Below are positions 7,183 to 15,240 of a stretch of DNA of 15,781 nt, piece after piece (the stretch's first letter is position 1; every line of letters starts with the position of its first letter). The notes under the pieces were generated by a model. That model was not told the DNA's origin, did no database searches, and was given only the letters and a program-made list of their open reading frames with translations. Position numbers and translations under genes: made by a program. The stretch lies in assembly GCA_019104905.1 (NCBI GenBank), contig JAHRXB010000306.1, positions 1 to 15,781 on the forward strand. Reading direction: 5' to 3'. The DNA comes from Bdellovibrio sp. (lineage in GTDB: Bacteria > Bdellovibrionota > Bdellovibrionia > Bdellovibrionales > Bdellovibrionaceae).

Positions 7183-7200
7183 TTTTTACATCTTTTTTAC
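7183..7200 (+). promoter_or_regulatory. right KdpE-like operator (reads toward kdpF)
   Basis: TTTTTACATC then TTTTTTAC are tandem half-sites that closely resemble, from memory, the T-rich E. coli KdpE site upstream of kdpFABC (half-sites of the TTTTTATA and TTTTTACA type). It ends 12 bp before the TAGTCT -10, as PhoB-type boxes that replace a -35 element do. A degenerate third copy, TTTTTTCACG, lies at 7167-7176. Confidence 0.65.
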
Positions 7201-7212
7201 GCATTTGTTGGC

Positions 7213-7218
7213 TAGTCT
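7213..7218 (+). promoter_or_regulatory. -10 box of the kdp operon
   Basis: TAGTCT is a weak -10 (three of six), as expected of an activator-dependent promoter. It is 12 bp from the right KdpE-like box, the same distance as on the other strand. Transcription would start near 7225, and the kdpF Shine-Dalgarno GGAGG is at 7241-7245. Confidence 0.45.
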
Positions 7219-7253
7219 GGATTTGGAAATTTGTTATTTGGGAGGTTCCTTTT

Positions 7254-7337
7254 ATGGATTTCGTTCTTGCTGGCATTGTTGGCGTCGCTGTCCTTGGCTT
7301 TTTGGTTTATACGCTTCTTTATCCAGAGAAATTTTGA
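7254..7337 (+). CDS. kdpF: KdpF, small subunit of the potassium-transporting ATPase
   Basis: A 27-residue hydrophobic peptide beginning MDFVLAGIVGVAV and ending LVYTLLYPEKF. It forms a single membrane helix with the family's LVY-x-L and E-K/A-F ending, close in length to the 29-residue E. coli KdpF. In the KdpFABC complex KdpF sits like a lipid at the KdpA-KdpB contact and stabilises it. The ATG at 7254 follows GGAGG (7241-7245) by eight bases. Its TGA stop (7335-7337) overlaps the ribosome binding site of kdpA, whose ATG is 8 bp further on, so the two are translated together. The gene is first in the operon, as is usual. Confidence 0.93.
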   Translation: MDFVLAGIVGVAVLGFLVYTLLYPEKF

Positions 7338-7345
7338 GGTGAACG

Positions 7346-9037
7346 ATGGGTTTAGCTGATATCTTACAGTTTCTATTGTTCATAATTCTTTTGACGGCTT
7401 TGACACCTCTTTTAGGGGGACTCATGGTCAAGATTTTTGAAGGACAGAAAAACTTCTTATCTAAGCCGTTGGGATGGATTGAGCGCTTGGCGTACCGTTT
7501 TGCGGGCATTGATGCAAGTTATGAAATGACTTGGAAAGAATATGCCACCTCGTTGATGATATTCAATATTGTTGGGATCGTTGTTGTTACGATGTTTCAA
7601 ATGATTCAGTGGCATCTGCCACTGAATCCTCAGGGACTGACTGGAGTCTCTTGGCATTCTGCCTTAAATACTGCAGTGAGCTTCATAACCAATACTAACT
7701 GGCAGGGATATTCTGGAGAAGTAACAATGAGTTACTTGACTCAGATGATGACTCTTGCCGTTCAGAACTTTGTTAGCGCTGCTGTTGGAATGGCTGTAGT
7801 AATAGCCCTAACTCGGGGGATTGCTCGAAGGAGTTCTCGGATGATCGGTAACTTCTGGGTTGATATGACTCGAGGAACGGTTTACGTCCTTCTGCCCTTG
7901 GCCGTGATCTTTACTTTGATTCTGGTCGGTCAAGGCGTCGTGCAAACCTTTTTGCCTTACCTTGAAGTCGTTACGCTGGAAGGGCTCAAGCAAATTATTC
8001 CTTTAGGGCCAGCCGCTTCGCAGATTGCCATTAAGATGTTGGGAACGAACGGTGGAGGATTTTTTAATTCTAACTCATCTCATCCTTTTGAAAATGCCAC
8101 TGCCCTATCGAATTTTCTACAAATGTTATCGATCTTTTTGATCCCAGCCGCATTGACTTATACTTACGGAACGATCACTCATGCACGTAAGCATGGCTGG
8201 GTGATCTTCAGTGTGATGCTGGCTCTTTTTGTCGTCTTTACTTCGTTGTCTTTGGTTTCAGAATATACCTTTAATCCCGTTCTTGGATATGCGGGAGTGA
8301 TGGAAGGCAAGGAGGTCCGATTTGGGGTTTTTAACAGTGTCTTCTTCTCTTCAGTAACGACCTCTGCATCTTGTGGGGCCGTGAACGCAATGCACTCTTC
8401 TTTGTCGCCCTTATCTGGCGGAATTGCCATGCTCAATATGATGTTGGGAGAGATCATATTCGGGGGCGTGGGCGCGGGCCTTTACGGAGTTCTTCTGTTT
8501 GTTCTTCTTACAGTTTTTATCGCAGGCCTTATGGTGGGAAGAACTCCTGAGTATCTAGGTAAAAAAATTGAGGCTCCAGAAATGACGATGGTGATTCTTG
8601 CGATCTTAGCTCCTTGTGCGACAGTTCTTATTGGTACGGGTATTTCGGTCGTGACACCGACAGCGCTTTCGAGTCTGGCGAACAAGGGTCCTCATGGGTT
8701 TTCAGAGATTCTTTATGCGTTCACCTCCGCTGCCGCGAATAATGGAAGCGCCTTTGCTGGGCTCAATGCCAACACCATCTATTATAATTTAATGCTTGCT
8801 TTGGTGATGTTCATAGGTCGCTTTGCCGTTATTGTTCCTGTACTTGCTGTGGCCGGAAGTTTAGCGAATAGAAAGTATTCTCCTCCATCCTCAGGAACCT
8901 TCGAAGTGGACTCAGTGCTGTTTGGTATCCTTCTTGTGGGAGTAATTTTAATTGTAGGTGCGTTGACTTTTCTACCGGGACTTTCTCTTGGGCCGATTGT
9001 CGAACACCTGATGATGATAAAAGGGCAAACCTTTTAA
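7346..9037 (+). CDS. kdpA: KdpA, potassium-translocating subunit
   Basis: Inner-membrane, channel-like subunit (563 residues; E. coli 557) that selects and takes up K+ for the Kdp ATPase. It belongs to the superfamily of K+ transporters with four pseudo-repeats, each bearing a selectivity-filter loop. All four loops are visible: FITNTNWQGYSGE (113-125), LGTNGGGFFN (232-241), ASCGAVNAMH (341-350) and AANNGSAFAG (463-472). G233 corresponds to the filter glycine G232 of the E. coli protein. About ten hydrophobic helices surround them. The ATG at 7346 is preceded by GAGGTG (7336-7341), which overlaps the kdpF stop. kdpB follows after 12 bp. Nothing appears missing, so the protein should be functional. 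Confidence 0.98.
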   Translation: MGLADILQFLLFIILLTALTPLLGGLMVKIFEGQKNFLSKPLGWIERLAYRFAGIDASYEMTWKEYATSLMIFNIVGIVVVTMFQMIQWHLPLNPQGLTGVSWHSALNTAVSFITNTNWQGYSGEVTMSYLTQMMTLAVQNFVSAAVGMAVVIALTRGIARRSSRMIGNFWVDMTRGTVYVLLPLAVIFTLILVGQGVVQTFLPYLEVVTLEGLKQIIPLGPAASQIAIKMLGTNGGGFFNSNSSHPFENATALSNFLQMLSIFLIPAALTYTYGTITHARKHGWVIFSVMLALFVVFTSLSLVSEYTFNPVLGYAGVMEGKEVRFGVFNSVFFSSVTTSASCGAVNAMHSSLSPLSGGIAMLNMMLGEIIFGGVGAGLYGVLLFVLLTVFIAGLMVGRTPEYLGKKIEAPEMTMVILAILAPCATVLIGTGISVVTPTALSSLANKGPHGFSEILYAFTSAAANNGSAFAGLNANTIYYNLMLALVMFIGRFAVIVPVLAVAGSLANRKYSPPSSGTFEVDSVLFGILLVGVILIVGALTFLPGLSLGPIVEHLMMIKGQTF

Positions 9038-9049
9038 AGGATATTTTTT

Positions 9050-11137
9050 ATGTCGATGCAAAAAACAAATCAATTATTTAACAGCGAACTGATGATTCCG
9101 GCTTTGAAAGACGCCTTACTTAAGTTGGACCCTCGTTATCAGATTAGAAATCCAGTTATGTTTGTGACCATGATTGGAGCTGTTCTAACTACTGTTTATG
9201 TTATTTTTGGAGTCGGCCAGGGTTCCCGAGTCTTTGAAGTTCAGATAGCTTTATGGTTGTGGTTTACAGTTCTATTTGCAAACTTTGCTGAAGCCGTGGC
9301 TGAAGGGCGGGGAAAAGCTCAGGCCGCGAGCCTACGGAAGGCAAGAACGTCCACACAGGCGCGTCTTTTGATGGGGCGAGAAGAAATCAGTATATCTGCT
9401 GCTGAACTAAAAAAAGGCGACATCGTGGTTTGTGAAACACATGATATTATTCCGAGCGATGGCGAGGTGATTGATGGAATCGCCAGTGTGGATGAGTCCG
9501 CTATAACTGGAGAATCTGCTCCTGTCATTCGGGAGGCTGGTGGAGACAGAAGTGCTGTGACTGGTGGTACCCGGGTAATAAGTGATCGCATTTTGATTCG
9601 GATTACTGCTGAGTCTGGTCACAGCTTCTTGGATCGTATGATTTCTTTGGTTGAGGGAGCCAAACGACAGAAGACTCCCAATGAGATTGCGTTGAGTATC
9701 GTGTTATCAGGCCTGACGATCATATTTGTTCTGGCCGTAGGAACATTAAAACTCTTCTCTGACTATAGCGGAGTCGCTGCGGGGCAAGATCTTCGAAGCA
9801 TAGTCACGGTCCCCGTTCTTGTTGCACTTTTAGTTTGCTTGATTCCCACAACGATCGGCGGTCTGTTAAGTGCTATCGGTATCAGTGGAATGGATCGACT
9901 TATTCGCAGAAACGTGATTGCGACCAGTGGTCGATCAGTGGAGGCGGCTGGAGATATCGATGTTTTGCTTTTAGATAAAACGGGAACAATTACCCTTGGT
10001 AATCGCATGGCCACAGCATTCTTACCAGTTAAGGGAGTATCTTCGCAAAGGCTTGCAGAGGTCGCTCAGCTCGCGTCACTTGCAGATGAAACTCCTGAGG
10101 GAAGATCCATCGTAATATTGGCCAAAGATCAATACTCTTTACGGGCCCAAAGTTTGAGTCCCCACCAAGCGCATTTTATTCCATTTACAGCACAGACTCG
10201 CATGAGTGGGATTGACCTGGCATTTGAAAATGGAGTTAGGAATATTCGAAAAGGAGCCAGTCAGGCGGTGAAAGAGTACGTGCAGAAGATTGGGGGCATT
10301 GTTCCGTCCGATCTGGATATGATAGCCGATGAAGTCGCAAAAAAGGGAGGCACTCCTCTAGTTGTTGTCGATGATAAAGAAGTTCTGGGTGTCGTTCAGT
10401 TAAAAGACATTGTAAAGGGGGGAATCAAGGAACGTTTTGCGGAACTTCGCCGAATGGGGATTCGCACGATTATGATTACTGGAGACAATCCACTGACAGC
10501 TGCGGCTATCGCCGCCGAGGCCGGGGTGGATGACTTTATGGCTCAAGCAACTCCCGAGACGAAGCTAAATCGAATCCGCGAAGAACAGGCGAGTGGCCAT
10601 CTTGTGGCGATGACCGGAGACGGAACCAACGATGCTCCAGCATTGGCCCAGGCCGATGTTGGGGTAGCTATGAATACCGGGACTCAGGCTGCCCGTGAGG
10701 CGGGTAATATGGTGGATTTGGATAGTAATCCAACAAAATTGATAGAGATTGTTGAAATAGGAAAACAGCTACTAATGACTCGAGGGTCTTTGACGACCTT
10801 TAGTATTGCCAATGATGTGGCAAAATACTTTGCAATTTTACCTGCTCTTTTCAGTACACTCTACTTAGTCCCAGGAGCCAAGGAGGGGCCGCTTTCGGTG
10901 TTGAATGTAATGGGGCTTTCCTCGCCGGAAAGTGCCATCCTGAGTGCGGTCATCTTTAATGCCTTGATCATTGTGGCTTTGATTCCTTTGGCCTTACGGG
11001 GAGTGCCTTATCGGGCAGAAAGTTCCGCCTTAATTTTAAGACGAAACCTGATCATTTATGGCCTCGGTGGGTTGATCGCGCCCTTTGTTGGAATCAAAAT
11101 TATCGACATTGTTATCACCTCCGTCGGTTTGGTTTAG
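9050..11137 (+). CDS. kdpB: KdpB, catalytic P-type ATPase subunit
   Basis: ATP-hydrolysing subunit of KdpFABC, 695 residues (E. coli 682), in the inner membrane with large cytoplasmic domains. Motifs in order are: actuator TGES (153-156; S156 corresponds to the inhibitory phosphorylation site S162 of E. coli), membrane IPTT (265-268), phosphorylated aspartate D309 in DKTGTIT, nucleotide-domain KGA (401-403), TGDN (477-480), hinge GDGTNDAP (523-530), and the charged pair D589/K592 in [10 protein letters not shown], which in E. coli couples to ion movement. The start is ATG 9050 with AAAGGA (9036-9041) eight bases upstream; a second ATG two codons later would also work. The spacing to kdpC is 15 bp. 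Every catalytic motif is intact. Confidence 0.99.
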   Translation: MSMQKTNQLFNSELMIPALKDALLKLDPRYQIRNPVMFVTMIGAVLTTVYVIFGVGQGSRVFEVQIALWLWFTVLFANFAEAVAEGRGKAQAASLRKARTSTQARLLMGREEISISAAELKKGDIVVCETHDIIPSDGEVIDGIASVDESAITGESAPVIREAGGDRSAVTGGTRVISDRILIRITAESGHSFLDRMISLVEGAKRQKTPNEIALSIVLSGLTIIFVLAVGTLKLFSDYSGVAAGQDLRSIVTVPVLVALLVCLIPTTIGGLLSAIGISGMDRLIRRNVIATSGRSVEAAGDIDVLLLDKTGTITLGNRMATAFLPVKGVSSQRLAEVAQLASLADETPEGRSIVILAKDQYSLRAQSLSPHQAHFIPFTAQTRMSGIDLAFENGVRNIRKGASQAVKEYVQKIGGIVPSDLDMIADEVAKKGGTPLVVVDDKEVLGVVQLKDIVKGGIKERFAELRRMGIRTIMITGDNPLTAAAIAAEAGVDDFMAQATPETKLNRIREEQASGHLVAMTGDGTNDAPALAQADVGVAMNTGTQAAREAGNMVDLDSNPTKLIEIVEIGKQLLMTRGSLTTFSIANDVAKYFAILPALFSTLYLVPGAKEGPLSVLNVMGLSSPESAILSAVIFNALIIVALIPLALRGVPYRAESSALILRRNLIIYGLGGLIAPFVGIKIIDIVITSVGLV

Positions 11138-11152
11138 GGAAGGAGTTAAGAT

Positions 11153-11719
11153 ATGAAACATCTTTTAGCGGCAATTCGAATCAATATATTCTTTATGATT
11201 TTTCTTGGACTTGGATACCCTCTGGTCATGACGGTCATTTCTAATGGACTGTTTCAAGACAAGGCTGATGGGAGCATTATATCAATGGATGGGAAGGCTA
11301 TGGGGTCTTCCTTGATTGGTCAAAAATTTGAAAAAGCAGAGTATTTTTGGCCACGTCCCTCCGCGATTGATTACAATCCTCTTCCTTCGGGAGGCTCGAA
11401 TTTAAGTCTTCAATCAGAGAACTTGAAGAGAGTTGTGGAAGAACGAAAGAGGAGGTTGACGGCGGCCCATCCAGAAAGTGGAGAGCCACCGCAAGATCTG
11501 CTTTTTACATCTGCTAGCGGATTAGATCCTCATATCAGTCCTGCGGCGGCTCGCTATCAGATCTTACGCGTAGCAAAGGCGAGATTGTTGGACCCCTTGA
11601 AAGTGACAGCGCTCGTCGAAAGACACATTGAGGCGAGACAATGGGGGGGCTTTGGTGAACCCACTGTGAATGTGTTAAAACTCAATATAGCTCTAGATGG
11701 AATGCAGGAAGTGAAGTAG
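11153..11719 (+). CDS. kdpC: KdpC, accessory subunit of the potassium ATPase
   Basis: A 188-residue subunit with one N-terminal membrane helix (about residues 10-31) and a periplasmic domain that sits over KdpA and raises K+ affinity. Typical family stretches are GSSLIGQKF (51-59), YFWPRPSAIDYNPLPSGGSN (64-83) and SGLDPHISPAAARYQ (about 122-136). Length matches the usual 190 residues. The ATG follows AGGAG (11141-11145) by seven bases. It ends 22 bp before kdpE, so the structural and regulatory genes are probably one transcript. Confidence 0.97.
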   Translation: MKHLLAAIRINIFFMIFLGLGYPLVMTVISNGLFQDKADGSIISMDGKAMGSSLIGQKFEKAEYFWPRPSAIDYNPLPSGGSNLSLQSENLKRVVEERKRRLTAAHPESGEPPQDLLFTSASGLDPHISPAAARYQILRVAKARLLDPLKVTALVERHIEARQWGGFGEPTVNVLKLNIALDGMQEVK

Positions 11720-11741
11720 GTTTTTACTTAGTGGAGGTCCT

Positions 11742-12425
11742 ATGCCGAACGGCGAGATTCGGATTCTTGTTGTTGATGATGAGTCTGCTATTCGTAATGT
11801 CTTGAGAATTAGTCTTGCGTCTCATGGTTATAAAATAGCTGAAGCTGAATCCGGAAAGGGGGGGCTTGAGAAAGCCTCTGAATTTCATCCTCATCTGATA
11901 ATTCTTGATTTGGGTCTGCCAGATATTTCGGGTTATGAGGTTGTAAAGGAACTTCGCCGTTGGACTCAGGTTCCCATTTTGGTTTTGACAGTAGATGATG
12001 ATGAGATCTCTAAAGTAAATCTCTTAGACGCAGGAGCGGATGACTATCTAACCAAACCATTCGGAACTCCTGAGCTATTGGCTCGGATACGAGTGGGGTT
12101 GCGCAATCGGGGGATGATCGAAGCAACTCCTATGTTTAAATCTGGAACTCTTGAGGTAGATATTAATTCTCGCAAAGTTATCCGGAATGGACAGAACGTG
12201 AAATTGACTAATACTGAGTTCGAGGTCCTCGCTCGTCTCATAAGGGATCGCGGAAAGTTTGTCTCGCAAGCGTTGTTGTTGAAGCAGATTTGGGGAAGTA
12301 CCGCAGAAGACCAGAGTCACTATTTAAGAATTTATGTGAATCAGTTGCGCAAAAAAATTGAAGAGAATCCAGCAGAACCTGTGCATATTCTAACAGAGCC
12401 TGGCGTGGGTTACAAAATTGTTTGA
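11742..12425 (+). CDS. kdpE: KdpE, response regulator of the kdp operon
   Basis: OmpR/PhoB-type transcription factor of 227 residues. The receiver domain (about 6-122) has the acidic pair D12-D13, phospho-acceptor D56 (ILDLGLPD), switch T83 and K105 (YLTKPF). The winged-helix DNA-binding domain (about 132-227) has the recognition region SHYLRIYVNQLRKKIE and the wing LTEPGVGYKI, wording typical of KdpE. Once phosphorylated by KdpD it should dimerise and bind tandem T-rich half-sites; good candidates lie at 7126-7146 and 7183-7200. The ATG follows GGAGG (11733-11737) by four bases. In E. coli kdpD comes before kdpE; here the order is reversed. Confidence 0.95.
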   Translation: MPNGEIRILVVDDESAIRNVLRISLASHGYKIAEAESGKGGLEKASEFHPHLIILDLGLPDISGYEVVKELRRWTQVPILVLTVDDDEISKVNLLDAGADDYLTKPFGTPELLARIRVGLRNRGMIEATPMFKSGTLEVDINSRKVIRNGQNVKLTNTEFEVLARLIRDRGKFVSQALLLKQIWGSTAEDQSHYLRIYVNQLRKKIEENPAEPVHILTEPGVGYKIV

Positions 12426-12439
12426 GGCTTAGTGAAACC

Positions 12440-15076
12440 ATGAGCGACTATCGTCCCAATCCCGAAGATCTTTTAGGAGCTGTTCAAAAGATGGAGACCC
12501 AACGAGGTCGCTTGCGGGTCTTTTTGGGAATGTGTCCGGGAGTTGGTAAAACATACTCCATGTTAAAATCCGCGCAGGAGCAGCAAAAACGCGGAGTTCG
12601 AGTGTATGTTGGCCTTGTTGAAACTCACGGACGGAAGGAGACAGAGGATCTTCTTCAGGGGCTAATACTGATCCCAAGAAAAGCTATTAATTATCGAGGA
12701 ACTATTGTTGAAGAGATGGATATCGACAAGATTCTTGAGATCAAACCTCGATTGGTTTTGGTTGACGAATTGGCTCACACCAATGCTCCAGGGTCACGTC
12801 ACAAAAAACGTTATCAAGACGTTGAAGAGCTGCTCAATCAAGGTATTGATGTATACACGACAGTGAATATTCAGCATATAGAGAGTCGTAATGATCAGAT
12901 CGCGCAAATTACGTCTGTGATAGTGCAAGAGACAGTTCCCGATTCTATCTTGGCAAATGCGGATCAGATTGAATTTGTGGATTTGTCTCCTAAAGAGCTT
13001 TTACGTCGTCTGCAGGAGGGCAAGGTCTATCTCGGTGATAAAGCGGAGCGAGCTGCACAGAACTTCTTTAAAGAAGAACATTTAACGGCCTTGCGTGAAC
13101 TGGCTTTGCGCTTTACCGCCGAAAAGGTTGATCAAGAGCTGCAAGATCAAATGCTCATGAAAGGAATTGAAGGACCTTGGAATACGAATGAAAGACTTTT
13201 GGTAGCGATAAGCCATAGCCCTTACTCAAGCCGATTGATACGAGCCACAAGACGCATGGCCTATAGCCTGGAGTCACCCTGGGTTGTTCTTTATGTAGAT
13301 ACAGGGGAGGTCTTGAAGCCTGAAGATCAAGCCATGCTAAAGAAGCACTTGGCTTTGGCACGGGAGTTGGGAGCAGAAGTTGTTACTTTAGCTGATACAA
13401 GTATCACGGGAGCAATTCATAAAATTTGTCGCGAAAAAAATGTCACACAGATTGTAATGGGACGTCCCGATAGAAGGTTCTTCAAAGATTTTTTTTCCCG
13501 AGGGACTTTGTTAGATCAATTAGTAAGAATCACCAGCTCTATTGATGTTCATGTAATCAGGGCTGAGAGAAGACCGGTTTATAGGGGTTTTCGAGTAAGA
13601 ATACCGAAATTGGCGTCAGGATGGGTTCCATATTATTATACCGCCTGGTATATCATAGCCGTTTCATTTGTTTGTTATGCTGCGATTCCGTTTGTAGGAT
13701 ATCAGGCCTTAGGATCAGTCTTCTTGTTGGCTATTCTCGTGGTCGCTTCGTTGGCCACTCAAGGACCCATTTTGTTTGCAGCGATTTTAAGCGCATTGAT
13801 ATGGGACTTTTATTTTATTCCGCCACACTTCACTTTTGCGATTCGTGAGTACCACGATATTATGATGGTATTGACTTATATTGTTGTCGCTTTGGTTGGT
13901 GGCAAGCTGACTTCAAAGATTAGAAAACAAGAGAAAATCCTTCGAGTTCGTGAAGAGAAATCAAGGCGACTTTATGAGCTAAGTAAAAAGATTTCAGAGG
14001 CAAGGCAAGAGAGTGCAATTTTAGATGTTCTCATAGGTACTCTGGAAGATGTATTAGAAGGCGATGTGGTTCCGGTTCTAAGTAGTAAATCAGGCGTTCT
14101 GGATTTTGAAAATTCGCAACGGAAGATGGATGAAAAGGATCAGGCCGTAGCCCAGTGGGTCTTTGAGCAAAGGAAAAGTGCCGGATGGTCTACGCAAACT
14201 TTGGCCGGCTCCCGCTGTTTATGTCTTCCAATGAAGGGTCGAGGTGGGGCTATCGGGGTTCTTTGCTATTTCCCCAGAAAGCGTCAGAAGAAGTTAGATA
14301 TTGAACAAGAAGGTTTTATTGATGTCGTTCTTAGTCAGATTGCTATTGCCGTAGAACGGTTGAGATACAGTGAAGCAGCTCAGGCTGCAAAAATTTATGA
14401 GTTATCTGAAAAAGTTCATCAAACTTTAATCAGTTCCGTCTCGCATGAGTTGAGAACTCCTATTGCGGCTATTATGGCAAGTTCCACGGCGTTACAAGAT
14501 CCCACTACTGCGGAAGATAAAGATGCTCGTACTGCCTTAACTGACGAGATGGTGAAATCCTCAAAGCGTCTGAATCGGGTGGTCGAGAATCTTTTGGATG
14601 TATCTCGTTTGGAAAACGAACGGTTGTCTTTGAATTTGGAGAAATTCACTGCTTCCGAGTTATTTGAACAAGTGAGGATCTATCTAAAAGACGAACTTGA
14701 TGGTCGAATCTTGCAGATCAACGGCGATCTTGACGTCACTCTCACTGGTGATTTCCGTTTGCTGGTGCACGCGTTTGCGAATATTGTCTCGAATTCTTTA
14801 GTATACTCAAAAGGAGCTGTAACCGTTCAAATCCATTCACTTGGTTCCAAGGTTGAGATATCAGTTTTAGATGAGGGGCCGGGATTGCCCCCAGGCTCTG
14901 AGAATCACATCTTTGAAAAGTTCTTTCGCGTTTCTGGGAGTCCCGCTGGCGGTCTGGGGTTGGGACTTTCCATTGTGAAGTCTATTTTCGAAATGCATGG
15001 CGGGCATGTGCGGGCACAGAACCGTGTAGATCGAAGTGGCTTGGAAGTTGTGTGTGAACTTTTATTGCAAAAATAA
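12440..15076 (+). CDS. kdpD: KdpD, potassium-sensing histidine kinase
   Basis: Membrane sensor kinase that phosphorylates KdpE when K+ is scarce; 878 residues from ATG 12440 (E. coli 894). Domains in order: KdpD N-terminal ATP-binding domain (about 22-235, Walker A GMCPGVGKT at 30-38, VDELAHTNAPGSRH at 108-121); universal-stress-protein domain (about 250-375); four membrane helices (about 395-490); GAF-like domain (about 520-640); HisKA with the phosphorylated H669 (SVSHELRTP); and ATPase domain with N781/N785, DEGPGLP (811-817), FEKFFR and GGLGLGLSIVK. An in-frame TTG at 12422 overlaps the kdpE stop, but I prefer ATG 12440 because MSDYRPNPEDLL aligns with the known KdpD start. GAGG (12424-12427) is 12 bases from that ATG, so initiation may be weak or coupled to kdpE. 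No catalytic residue is lost. Confidence 0.96.
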   Translation: MSDYRPNPEDLLGAVQKMETQRGRLRVFLGMCPGVGKTYSMLKSAQEQQKRGVRVYVGLVETHGRKETEDLLQGLILIPRKAINYRGTIVEEMDIDKILEIKPRLVLVDELAHTNAPGSRHKKRYQDVEELLNQGIDVYTTVNIQHIESRNDQIAQITSVIVQETVPDSILANADQIEFVDLSPKELLRRLQEGKVYLGDKAERAAQNFFKEEHLTALRELALRFTAEKVDQELQDQMLMKGIEGPWNTNERLLVAISHSPYSSRLIRATRRMAYSLESPWVVLYVDTGEVLKPEDQAMLKKHLALARELGAEVVTLADTSITGAIHKICREKNVTQIVMGRPDRRFFKDFFSRGTLLDQLVRITSSIDVHVIRAERRPVYRGFRVRIPKLASGWVPYYYTAWYIIAVSFVCYAAIPFVGYQALGSVFLLAILVVASLATQGPILFAAILSALIWDFYFIPPHFTFAIREYHDIMMVLTYIVVALVGGKLTSKIRKQEKILRVREEKSRRLYELSKKISEARQESAILDVLIGTLEDVLEGDVVPVLSSKSGVLDFENSQRKMDEKDQAVAQWVFEQRKSAGWSTQTLAGSRCLCLPMKGRGGAIGVLCYFPRKRQKKLDIEQEGFIDVVLSQIAIAVERLRYSEAAQAAKIYELSEKVHQTLISSVSHELRTPIAAIMASSTALQDPTTAEDKDARTALTDEMVKSSKRLNRVVENLLDVSRLENERLSLNLEKFTASELFEQVRIYLKDELDGRILQINGDLDVTLTGDFRLLVHAFANIVSNSLVYSKGAVTVQIHSLGSKVEISVLDEGPGLPPGSENHIFEKFFRVSGSPAGGLGLGLSIVKSIFEMHGGHVRAQNRVDRSGLEVVCELLLQK

Positions 15077-15112
15077 GTCCTATGATATCTTTTCTGCCGC
15101 CAATATAGGTCA

Positions 15113-15147
15113 CCTCTGTCTGAATCATAGACAGGCTTGGTCCTTTT
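15113..15147 (+). terminator. first hairpin after kdpD
   Basis: CTGTCT (15116-15121) pairs with AGACAG (15129-15134) round a 7-nt loop. ACC (15112-15114) may add pairs to GGT (15139-15141) across an internal loop. Four T residues end it at 15144-15147. It is a weaker terminator candidate than the next hairpin. Confidence 0.4.
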
Positions 15148-15157
15148 AAAATAGACG

Positions 15158-15195
15158 TAGGGGCTTTGGAGCGGAATCCGGGGCGGCCTATTTTT
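15158..15195 (+). terminator. intrinsic terminator of the kdp operon
   Basis: TAGG (15158-15161) pairs with CCTA (15187-15190). After a small internal loop, GCTTTGGA (15163-15170) pairs with TCCGGGGC (15177-15184), including three T-G pairs, round the loop GCGGAA. Five T residues follow at once (15191-15195). This is the best terminator in the window. Confidence 0.7.
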
Positions 15196-15240
15196 CGCTA
15201 AGGTATGGGCATTCGAGGACTCATTAGAAAAGGTGTTTTT

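Larger units (their letters stand above)
7126..7200. repeat. 18-bp perfect inverted repeat in the PAS-kdp gap
   Basis: Bases 7126-7143 are the exact reverse complement of 7183-7200, with 39 bp between. Each arm is itself built from two direct T-rich units. The centre of symmetry is near 7163, so the two arms face opposite genes. The wide spacing favours protein sites on DNA over an RNA hairpin. Confidence 0.9.

Noticed and set aside
7126..7200. Inverted repeat as a terminator or a CRISPR/mobile-element end
   Set aside because: The 39-bp gap, location between divergent starts, and internal direct half-sites fit operator sites; no target duplication, transposase or repeated spacer is present.
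11721..11730. TTTTTACTTA between kdpC and kdpE looks like a KdpE half-site
   Set aside because: Only one half-site, no tandem partner, and no -10 at the 12-bp distance seen upstream of kdpF; such T-rich decamers are expected by chance.
12422..12439. TTG start giving KdpD six extra residues
   Set aside because: Kept as a possibility but not used: the extra residues have no counterpart in known KdpD starts, and the TTG has no ribosome binding site at a good distance that is clear of it.
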